The notes under the pieces: model-generated | Told to the model about the DNA's origin: nothing | The model's input: only the letters and a program-made list of their open reading frames with translations | The model's database searches: none | Shown here: positions 1 through 6,564 of the stretch, piece by piece | How positions within the stretch are numbered: position 1 is the stretch's first letter | How the letters are laid out: each line of letters starts with the position of its first letter | From: Chara braunii | Taxonomy: Eukaryota; Streptophyta; Charophyceae; Charales; Characeae | DNA: 20,833 bases | Direction of reading: 5' to 3' | Assembly (NCBI GenBank): GCA_003427395.1 | Contig: BFEA01000206.1 | Span: 2,044,740 to 2,065,572, forward strand | Made by a program: the position numbers and the translations under genes

Positions 1-18
1 GTCAGACACTGGCTGACG

Positions 19-20
<2 letters not shown>

Positions 21-75
<55 letters not shown>
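21..75. repeat. (CT)n microsatellite
   Basis: An uninterrupted CT dinucleotide run of about 27 units. It gives spurious open frames on both strands and has no coding meaning. Confidence 0.97.
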
Positions 76-78
<3 letters not shown>

Positions 79-259
79 CTTCCTCCCCTTCCCCCGCCCC
101 GCCGCGCCTGTTTGTTTCAGGCTGTCGCTGCACATTTTCGTCGTGCTTTTCTTTTTTTTTTTGGGCCTCGTTTTTGGGGGACTACCGGTCGCACGCCGGT
201 GGGTACCCCGCGCAACGCGGCGTGTATACGGCCACGTCGATTTCTTCAAGCAGGGAGAG
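76..259. other. GC-rich spacer, no gene seen
   Basis: C-rich, then T-rich, then GC-rich DNA running up to the TTAA palindrome at 260. The stretch around 181-235 (ACTACCGGTCGCACGCCGGT and on) loosely resembles 9770-9800, inside the right end of the 1.1-kb TTAA element. It may therefore be the right end of another such element whose left end lies outside the window. The open frame across it shows no recognisable protein. Confidence 0.4.
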
Positions 260-285
260 GTACTGGTGGTTTAAGCCACCAGTAC
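260..285. repeat. TTAA-centred palindrome, joined element ends
   Basis: The arms GTACTGGTGG (260-269) and CCACCAGTAC (276-285) are perfect inverted repeats around TTTAAG, with TTAA at 271-274. The same end motif closes the mini-element at 691-849. The palindrome looks like two element ends meeting at one TTAA. Another stem follows at 275-317 (AGCCACC with GGTGGCT, and CCACGTT with AACGTGG). Confidence 0.8.
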
Positions 286-334
286 TTCCACGTTCTTAGA
301 CCGTTAACGTGGTGGCTGAATCGGTACGCTGAGC

Positions 335-473
335 GGGTCCATATGCATTTGCGTCAGAGCCTCCCAAGAGGGGGCTTAAGACCCCCTGGGTCCATATGCA
401 TTTGCGTCAGAGCCTCCCAAGAGGGGGCTTAAGGCCCCCTGGGTCCATATGCATTTGCGTCAAAGCCTCCCCA
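335..473. repeat. 53-bp tandem repeat, about 2.6 copies
   Basis: The unit begins GGGTCCATATGCATTTGCGT at 335, 388 and 441, an exact 53-bp period. The first two copies are nearly identical and the third is cut off near 473. Each full unit contains a near-palindrome around TTAA (AGGGGGCTTAAGACCCCCT at 369-387; a GGCCCCC variant in copy 2), echoing the neighbouring TTAA palindromes. Confidence 0.95.
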
Positions 474-690
474 CGGTTTCTACAGAGTAAACCATGGCTG
501 CATTGTTATCTTTTCTCTTGAGAAGATAGGCATATGGGGAGGGATGGAAATGCTACTTGTTCTGAGCTCCCACATAGGTAGGATAGGTGATGGGGGCCGT
601 CCCCCTGAGTCCCCACAAATCCCATGGACTTGAAAATTGAAAATAACAATGTAGTTGAGGATTACGTCTCACAGCACATACTACATCGCT
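474..690. other. Unassigned intergenic DNA
   Basis: Mixed-composition sequence with no convincing coding frame, tRNA-like structure or repeat. It ends at the left end of the TTAA mini-element. Confidence 0.5.
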
Positions 691-849
691 TTAAACCACC
701 AGTACGTCCTAAAGTCGCGTAGCGTTGACGCTACGCAATTTTAGGAAACGTACGGGCCACTACAGGAGCGCCCAAATTCATCCAACTAGAAACGTTTCTA
801 CTCTATTTTTTTCCGCGGCCGATAGCTGGGCCAAGTACTGGTGGTTTAA
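691..849. mobile_element. TTAA-flanked miniature inverted-repeat element
   Basis: The left end TTAAACCACCAGTAC (691-705) is the exact reverse complement of the right end GTACTGGTGGTTTAA (835-849), giving perfect 15-bp inverted ends that include a TTAA on each side. Such a short non-coding element with TTAA at both ends resembles piggyBac-type non-autonomous elements, which duplicate TTAA on insertion. The superfamily is inferred, because no transposase is present. The right subterminal part (about 817-834) is nearly repeated, inverted, at 11835-11856. An internal stem-loop lies at 702-753. Confidence 0.7.
702..753. repeat. Stem-loop inside the TTAA mini-element
   Basis: Three nested perfect stems: GTACGT 702-707 with ACGTAC 748-753, CCTAAA 708-713 with TTTAGG 740-745, and GCGTAGCG 717-724 with CGCTACGC 729-736. 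The loop is TTGA. Subterminal hairpins are common in miniature elements. No specific function is assigned. Confidence 0.8.
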
Positions 850-1021
850 CATAGTTTGACCATAGTACGAAGTATGAACTCCACCATACTACCAACCTTT
901 ACTGCTCAGTCTGCTAGAGAGCGCACACTCTTCCTGCTTATTTGGACTCCATTCCTACTCAAATCGTTCCATCCAGGAACAATGCTGGACCAGTGCCCAT
1001 TCCCACGATTCGTGGGCGAAT

Positions 1022-1023
1022 AC

Positions 1024-1070
<47 letters not shown>

Positions 1071-1125
1071 TTAATAATAATAATATATTAATAATAATAA
1101 TAATTTTAATAATAATATAATAAAT

Positions 1126-1159
<34 letters not shown>

Positions 1160-1162
1160 GAC
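1022..1162. repeat. (TAA)n microsatellite, partly decayed
   Basis: Near-perfect TAA repeats from about 1022 to 1068, then interrupted copies with TTTAAT and ATATTA variants up to about 1162. It is followed by an A-rich tract (1170-1220). Confidence 0.95.
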
Positions 1163-1257
1163 ATTAATCTAAAAAATGCAAAAATATGGGAAAAAAAATA
1201 AAAAACTAAAAAAAAGTCAAAATCAGCAAAGATGAAATAAAGGGCAGAAGGACCGGC

Positions 1258-1330
1258 GGTGTGTTAGCGCAGCGGTAACGCGCGCCGCCCCAGTAGCAGC
1301 ATTCGGGCGTTGGGGGATCGCATACGGGAC
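1258..1330 (+). other. tRNA-like sequence, possible SINE head
   Basis: TTAGCGCAGCGGTAACGCGC matches a tRNA D-arm/box A well, and GCGC pairs with GCGC around the loop. A weak box B-like stretch (GGGATCGCATAC) follows at a tRNA-like distance. The T stem does not pair and I see no acceptor stem, so this is not a working tRNA. A decayed tRNA-derived SINE promoter is the likeliest reading. It starts just after a 16-bp string shared with 2969-2984. Confidence 0.35.
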
Positions 1331-2021
1331 GAAATCTGTCTGCTCTGATTGCCAGAACTTGGCGTAGGGGTGACCATTGCGGCGCAGGGAGGAACACGGG
1401 TGTTTGGGGGGCGTGCCCAGGGAGCCGTGACATGCTCCTGGTCATTACTGGTCTCACTTGACTTTGTCAAGAATCCTAGTTCGGTGGAGGACGGAGAGAG
1501 TGATATGTGGGGGCCATCGGCGGGTGGGATCTGGATGCTGCACTACACCTGACGAGACTGATCGGGGGCTATGCCCCTCGGTCTCTGATACGGAGGTTTT
1601 TGCGGGGGTCTCCTGCCCTGACATCTTGTCAGGGTCAGCCCGTGAATGTGATGGCGACAGGAGTAATGCAGATTGCTGCGGGGCTTCCCACGTTTAACGT
1701 ACACTTCTGCTTACGATCTCCAGGAGCGCTCATCGACTTCTTGACTTCGGAGCATTCACCTGTTGTAGCCGTTTTAGGGATTTGAGAGAGCGTATGTGTG
1801 AGTGAGTCAGTGGTTTTATTAGATTAGGGCTGAGGTCATATGTGTGTTTTCCGGTGTTTTTCTTGTTCATTGTTGGATAATAGCCGTTGCGAGTTGTTGC
1901 AACTTTAGTGAAGCGCTTTTTGCATGCGATAAGATGAGTAAGAGAGTGCCGCTCAGTAGAATTGCCATTATGGTGGGCGGTGGTGTTTCCTTGTGAGACG
2001 GCGCAGATTAGTGGTAGTGGT
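1331..2021. other. Unassigned DNA with small hairpins
   Basis: Overlapping open frames of 60-90 codons on both strands, none with recognisable domains. Structural features: GGGGGCTATGCCCC near 1564-1577, and the perfect hairpin CCCTGAC (1616-1622) with GTCAGGG (1628-1634). The region could be the body of a SINE headed by the tRNA-like sequence at 1258, but I cannot define its end. Confidence 0.4.
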
Positions 2022-2093
2022 TTTCCCTAAATTGCGAGGAGGTGGGTGGGTTTGCGGGGTCTTCGACCCCTGCCGCGCGGGAGGTAGGGTATT
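2022..2093. repeat. G-rich hairpin repeat, copy 1
   Basis: Shares with copies 2 and 3 the block GCGAGGAGGTGGGTGGGTTT and the block CCCCTGCCGCGCGGG. An outer stem (CCCT with AGGG) and an inner hairpin GGGGTC-TTC-GACCCC can be drawn. The terminal loop sequence differs between copies while the stem is preserved. Confidence 0.85.
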
Positions 2094-2261
2094 ACCGCTG
2101 AGATGCTGAAATGGGGTTGGGCTTCATTTTATCCGTCTAGGCTGGTGTCCTGTTGTCATCTAAATTTTTGCAGTTGTATGGTGAGCATCATCCCACCGGG
2201 GCTTCGTCATGGAGGGCGATGAAGCATCCGTAGGGGGTGTACGCAGAATCGAGGGAGGGGC

Positions 2262-2334
2262 TTACCCTAAATCGCGAGGAGGTGGGTGGGTTTCGCGGGG
2301 CTTTTTGGCCCCTGCCGCGCGGGAGGTAGGGTAA
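2262..2334. repeat. G-rich hairpin repeat, copy 2
   Basis: The outer arms TTACCCT and AGGGTAA pair perfectly. The inner hairpin is GGGGC-TTTTT-GCCCC, so the stem base pair next to the loop differs from copy 1 (a compensated change). It lies 240 bp after copy 1, the spacer is not repeated, and the array is therefore interspersed rather than tandem. Confidence 0.85.
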
Positions 2335-2402
2335 TCCCCTGGTTAGCAAAAACAGCATCATGGTGGGAGTTGGTGTTTTTGAATGCGAAGTGTGGGGAGG
2401 TG

Positions 2403-2515
2403 CTATCTGCTTTGAATCGCGAGGAGGTGGGTGGGTTTTGCGGGGTCTCTGCCTGCAGATTGGGGGCCTGTGGGCACAGACCCCTGCCGCGCGGGTGGCA
2501 GAGCGGATTAGCAGG
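2403..2515. repeat. G-rich hairpin repeat, copy 3, enlarged loop
   Basis: Same core blocks, but the inner hairpin has grown: GGGGTCT pairs with AGACCCC across a 29-base loop (about 2449-2477). The outer pair is TCTGC with GCAGA in place of CCCT/AGGG, which is again compensated. Confidence 0.75.
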
Positions 2516-2934
2516 GGGTTGGTAGTAACCTTGGATGAGTAGTGGACATCATCAAGCAGCGCTGACCTTTGGTTTTCCTCTGTTCTTTTGATTGACTTTT
2601 GATTGGCTTTTTGCGTATGTTTTCTTTTAAGATTGGTGGAATTATGGTTACTAATTAGGATTGGTAATTTTCGTTGAGTTTTTAGGATAGGGGAATTAGG
2701 GTTTTAGTGACGAGTTTTAGATTTCCTCAGTGTTTTCAATCCTCGGGGACAATTTAGAGTGTGGTGGAGATTTTTGTTTACTCTTTGAGTTGATGGGACT
2801 GTGAAATTGGTTAAATCTAGTGGTGTCTTCTATGTGTTAGGCCGGTGATGCCTTGCCCACTGAGGGCCCCACGTAATTTTGTAAGGGACGTCGGGCCCGG
2901 TTCCCGGCTTTTATAAAGACATTGCTCATTAGAG
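2516..2934. other. Unassigned AT-rich DNA
   Basis: T-rich sequence with no convincing coding frame. Short GC-rich strings near 2850-2910 (GGGCCCCACG and GTCGGGCCCGGTTCCCGGC) could form local stems. Nothing else stands out. Confidence 0.4.
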
Positions 2935-2974
2935 CAAAAAAAAGTTAAAAAAAAAAAGAAAAAAAAAAGAAATA
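2935..2974 (+). repeat. A-rich tract, possible retroposon tail
   Basis: Runs of A broken by single G or T. It is followed by GAAATAAAGGGCAGAA (2969-2984), which also occurs at 1234-1249 after another A-rich tract. Confidence 0.6.
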
Positions 2975-2984
2975 AAGGGCAGAA

Positions 2985-3389
2985 AGCAAAGCAAACATGG
3001 GACTTGTTGTTTGGTGCAGCATCCAATTGATACATCTTGTAGCTGATCCTCGCCTCGAGATCCCAGTGAATCTGTCAGAAATCTGCTCTTGTATACATCC
3101 TTCCAAAACAAAATTGCTGTCATAGTCAGCCAGCGTAGCCCGCTGAGTCGTCGAGAAGTGCATTGAATTACAGATCCGTCTGCTTGTTCAGAAAGTAATT
3201 ACTCCTATAGACCAGACGATTTACATTTACATCCTGAAGGGGAAAGCTCCAGATAAAGTATACCGGTCAGGACAGGCGAGGTACTTCGGCCGAAATCCAA
3301 TCCAGGTACTCAGTACCTCACTCTCAAAACATCAACCACGTTTCCCAGAAGAAGACAAAAAGGACTTACAACGAAATAAAGAACAAAAA
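2985..3389. other. Unassigned region upstream of LINE copy A
   Basis: Around 3170-3400 the + strand can be read without stops in the phase of the LINE tract that follows, so the LINE may extend upstream to here. I cannot match this part to LINE copy B. The - strand frames around 2930-3160 show no known domain. Confidence 0.35.
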
Positions 3390-4279
3390 AACTCCCTTCT
3401 GACCCCGATACCCTGGTTCCAAGGCTGAAAAAAAAAACCTGCAACGATCACCTCCCTACAGTGGCAGATAGCACACCGGTGTCCGCCAACAATGGATTGG
3501 GCCTCAGTGAAATTGAATTCTCCGTGAATATGCGGAGTACCAGCGGCTAGACGGTAAGACCCCGTGCACCTTTACTATAGCTTCGATCGACCACACAAAC
3601 CTGGAACAGAAAGCCGAGCTCTTCCCTGGTGTGCACGGTGCCTGCGGGCCTTCCCTCCACGAAGGAGTGCAGAAACCATTGAACACGTCTTCATGCAGTG
3701 CCTGACAGTGCAACTCACATGGCGATGGTGGGACAGAATTTGGAGAAAGATGGTCCCTGACACTCCATGGCCATGGACCTGGAGGGCAATAGTGCTAGGA
3801 TATTGGCCCCAGATCCAGGAGGCGTCCACGTTTACAGAAAATATGTTCAATCTGGGCCGCAGAGCGGTACGCTGGGGGCTTGGGTGGCAGCGTTGCCTTC
3901 TGGCCAGAGAGAATGTGCAGGTAGAGGGCCCTGAGGTAACAGAGCAGATCCAACAACAATTCCAACTGGAATTAATGAGAAAGTGGCAAATTTTGAAGCG
4001 CCAGCTGGACCTCTTTCAGACTAACCAAGATATAAGGAAGGCAATCTCCTCCTTCGGGGGGGACTGGCTGGGGGGAGATGGAGGCAGATGGGTGGCAAAG
4101 ATCGAATGGGGTGGTCATACGGAGGACCAGCGGCACCTGGAGAGGGTAGACTGCAGAGATTACCGCCTGATTTTCAATGACTGGACGCTCGTTGCACCTT
4201 CCTTCCTGCTCCGCCCCCATCAGACTTCCCTGATCCTTTTCCCCCACACCCGCTCTCTCTGATTGAAGTGACGAGCTAA
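3390..4279 (+). pseudogene. LINE copy A: decayed reverse-transcriptase C-terminus
   Basis: This is the 3' end of a non-LTR retrotransposon polyprotein, covering the zinc-binding (zf-RVT-like) domain downstream of the reverse transcriptase. It aligns along its length with LINE copy B at 7144-8319. Shared landmarks include SLQW..I.HRC.PT.DW, then C-x2-C-x14-H-x4-C (CARC to EHVFMQC), then TWRWWDRI, NLGRRAV, DWLGGD and PDPFPPH. It is dead: TGA interrupts at 3426-3428, a mitochondrial rRNA piece splits it at 3501-3585, and small indels shift frame near 3605-3625 and in a C run at 4214-4218. In the restored phase the stop is TAA 4277-4279. Only the last roughly 280 codons survive; full LINE ORF2 proteins are usually over 1,000 residues. 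The family is known from motifs; the exact clade is not determined. Confidence 0.8.
3501..3585 (+). pseudogene. Mitochondrial large-subunit rRNA fragment inside LINE A
   Basis: The stretch GCCTCAGTGAAATTGAATTC through CTTTACTATAGC is the strongly conserved 23S-type rRNA segment that leads into the peptidyl-transferase ring (the neighbourhood of E. coli A2058). The variant CTCCGTGAA..ATGCGGAGTAC and GCTAGACGG..AGACCCC look mitochondrial (plant rrn26-like) rather than chloroplast. It sits between codons that are adjacent but for one in LINE B: ..NDW|L|IDRT... Left of it A reads to TGG (3498-3500), right of it ATC GAC CAC (3586 on). About 85 bp replaced one codon. Visible decay: the base equivalent to A2058 reads T, GAAGATG reads GAATATG, and ACCCG reads ACCAG. 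It is a nuclear mitochondrial insertion, not a working rRNA. Confidence 0.85.
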
Positions 4280-4474
4280 TTACGACCATTGAACAAACTT
4301 GGTGGACAAACACAATTTATGTGAAGCTGAAGTAGCAGCTGCTTGAGCATTTGACAAACTAACACCATCCATTTCAAAAATAATTCGTCCTTGGGAAACA
4401 CCAGCAATCCAACCTGTAGGGTTTCCTTTTCCTTTTGCCATCCTTTCTTCTGTAGGTTTGCTGGTAATAGGAAT
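4280..4474 (-). pseudogene. rpl16: Mitochondrial rpl16 3'-end fragment
   Basis: The last 64 codons and TAA stop (4280-4282) of ribosomal protein L16, which sits in the large ribosomal subunit near the tRNA acceptor ends. Diagnostic strings are PITSKPTEERMAKGKGNP, GWIAGVS, FEMDGVSLSNAQ and HKLCLSTKFVQW, the standard C-terminal third of organelle and bacterial L16. The plant mitochondrial form is the closest I recall. The N-terminal part, roughly half or more, is missing, and homology stops near 4474. The frame is still open but cannot give a functional protein. It abuts the LINE A stop codon (4277-4279) tail to tail. This is most simply a second mitochondrial DNA insertion, in or next to the same LINE copy. 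Angiosperm and charophyte origins cannot be separated by eye. Confidence 0.87.
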
Positions 4475-4804
4475 AAAGGGCGGACACAGACAGGCTGCAT
4501 GCATGGATGTGCACAGGAGTACTTAGATTGCTTGTGTGTGTTGGATTTCAACCCTGCCTTGCTCTGCTCTCCAACATCTTGACGCCCTCCGAGAACAGCA
4601 CACCTCTGATCCTTTCATAGCAACAAGTGGCATAGCACCCCAGGCCTTCGATGCCCGCCGAGAGCCGGGGTAACTTTGTTACAATTCTCAGAATCATTCC
4701 ACTCAGTCAATCCCCAGGGTCTTCTCCGGGCAATCAATGCTGGTGGATTCCGAATCTTACAAACCTTTTTCCAAATTATTTCCAAACCTTTTATGTAAAA
4801 GGGA
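4475..4804. other. Unassigned DNA
   Basis: No recognisable coding frame or RNA. It leads into the dispersed-repeat copy at 4805. Confidence 0.4.
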
Positions 4805-4875
4805 CGCTGGAACCGGTTTCCAGCAGGTGCTGCTCCCCACCAATAGACGGAGCCTCTGTTTCCAAAAAAAAAAAA
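4805..4875 (+). repeat. Dispersed A-tailed repeat, copy 1
   Basis: The core GCTGGAACCGGTTTCCAGC followed by AGGTGCTGCTCCCCACCAAT recurs, diverged, at 6957-7010, 12440-12507 (inverted) and 16852-16910. The first part is a self-complementary hairpin. A run of 12 A at 4864-4875 closes this copy. The A-tail and dispersed copies suggest the 3' end of a SINE or a truncated LINE. I see no pol III boxes here. Confidence 0.7.
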
Positions 4876-4937
4876 GGAGTTACAGAAGTTCGGAAAATGT
4901 GAAAAATAGGAGAACCCCTTCTCCTCGGTGACCATCC

Positions 4938-4968
4938 TTCAAGTCAGGAGTTCATCATTACTATTCCC

Positions 4969-5018
<50 letters not shown>

Positions 5019-5069
5019 AAGAAGAAGAAGAAGAAGAAGAAAGGAGTTCATTCAAGTCAGGAGTTCATC
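4938..5069 (+). mobile_element. Near-bare poly(A) insertion with 19-bp direct repeats
   Basis: TTCAAGTCAGGAGTTCATC occurs at 4938-4956 and again at 5051-5069. Between them lie 13 bases, a 47-base A run (4970-5016) and a GAA run (5017-5042). Identical direct repeats around an A-tail are the mark of target-primed retroposition with extreme 5' truncation. Local duplication or slippage is the alternative. Confidence 0.65.
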
Positions 5070-5141
5070 TATAGCTGTGGAGCCACTATTGCTTGGTTGG
5101 GAACTCTCCACTCCCCAGCTTATAGTCATCCCCTTTCATGA

Positions 5142-5876
5142 CTACAAATCGACAACCGGAACCCCTCAACACTTTGCAGAAGGGTAGCCAAGAAGCCCAT
5201 TCTTATTACTGCCCAAAGAAGACTAGCGGCCATTCAGGTTTCCACCATACAGGATAGGGACTGTTTTCAACTGTGGAAGGCTCTAAAGAAAGTCCCATCC
5301 CAGAAGCATGCGGCGATCCAATGGCCTTCAGTCCCTTCAAGTGACACCTACACACTATGGCTCGACTCCAAAGGTAAGGATCTCCCATCCACCTGTGTGA
5401 GATTTGAATGGGGTTGGGAAAATGCAGTTCACTTATGGTTGTGCTGTCCCCTGTCAGAAATGGTGTGGGAATGGTGGAAGGAAAAGTGGAAAGAATGACA
5501 ACTCTTTATCCTGTAGCGTAAAGCACCTGAAATGGCCTCCTTCAAAGACTGGTACGTTGCTTTGGTGATCAGGGGGATAATAATGGAAGCAACCTGGGCA
5601 ATGAGGAATGCGAAAGTTTTTAGGAAGGAAGCAATATCAATACAAGAGACTTTCGGCACTATTAAAAGGGAGATTCATTTTGTTATTATTGTAGATTGGA
5701 GAAGACAAGGTCCACTATGGTTTAGTAAAACCTGGGGGAAGAAAAACGTTTTTGCAGCAGCTACGGAGGACGGAAAATTATGTATTGCACCGTCCGTGGC
5801 TGACGAGACATTCCTAGGGGAAGTACTCTGGGTGGCCATTTTAGGCCCAATGCAAAATATATCACATCGGTTTTGA
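5142..5876 (+). pseudogene. LINE copy C: divergent zf-RVT-like C-terminus
   Basis: One + frame runs from 5142 to the stop ending at 5876 with two internal stops, TGA 5496-5498 and TAG 5514-5516. Its hallmark is HLWLCCPLSEMVWEWW, matching the H-x4-C plus tryptophan-rich end of the zinc-binding domain of plant non-LTR retrotransposons. The expected upstream C-x2-C reads CVRF, so one zinc ligand is lost. Beyond it, WAMRNAKVFRKE fits the W..RN...F pattern common near the end of such polyproteins. It differs clearly from copies A and B and belongs to another LINE lineage. The absence of a C-terminal PFPPHG-type ending supports that. Decayed and non-functional. Confidence 0.62.
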
Positions 5877-6426
5877 AAGCCATTAAGAGGTTTGGGATGT
5901 CGGAACCCCCAGGTCTACATTTTCTGTTTTATTGGAATGTCAGCAGACCTCTTTAGGTTGCAGTAGATTTGCTATATTTCAAATGGAAATATGGAAGTTC
6001 TTTGGGAGGTGTCCTCCTTTCTGTAATATCTTTAAGCAAAACTGGGTAAGGCCCCCAGAAAAATAGCAGGTAAAAAAAAAAAAAAGAATGAGAAGGATAT
6101 CCTGCACAGGCAAGATCCCAGGCCCAAGTCCCACTTACGCCAAGTCTTCATTTCTGAACGTTGATCTTCGGAATCTACGGTCAGAAATTGACGATTCGGT
6201 TAAGAGGGACTTGGCCCTCAAGTACCCAATTATCTGGGCACAAGGGTCCAGCGAACGAGGCACGAATATTATGCCCTTACTACAAAAAGGGAGATGTGAA
6301 AAGACGTTGGCCCAAAGATGTTGCCGCCCTAGACCCAGTGATCGTAGTAAACTTTTCAACCATACGGGTCCGAATCCAATGGCTTCCTCCCCAGGCCCCT
6401 GTATGTATACTTAGTCTACGTTCTTA
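5877..6426. other. Unassigned DNA
   Basis: Two overlapping + frames (6088-6414 and 6161-6454) stay open but show no domain I recognise. A short A run sits at 6074-6086. A decayed retroelement body is possible. Confidence 0.35.
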
Positions 6427-6518
6427 CCCTGAATACAACGCACGGTCATTATAGCTGTATTTAGACTGAAAGATGCCCCAAATACAGCTACAATGACCGT
6501 GCGTTGTTGTATTCGGGG
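6427..6518. repeat. Long foldback hairpin
   Basis: The left arm 6427-6462 (GAATACAACGCACGGTCATT, then ATAGCTGTATTT) pairs with the right arm 6480-6518 (AAATACAGCTACAATGACCG, then TGCGTTG..TATTC). There is one 3-base bulge and a few mismatches, with a loop of about 17 bases. Such a 92-bp near-perfect hairpin can be a foldback MITE or a small-RNA precursor. Neither is proven from sequence. Confidence 0.8.
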
Positions 6519-6524
6519 GAGGAA

Positions 6525-6531
6525 GGTAGGA

Positions 6532-6564
<33 letters not shown>

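Noticed and set aside
335-473. CRISPR-like array
   Set aside because: The 53-bp units are contiguous with no unique spacers, and the window is eukaryotic.
4615-4935. - strand frame containing WWGAAPAGN, also seen near 6960
   Set aside because: The shared string is the dispersed A-tailed repeat translated backwards, not a protein family.
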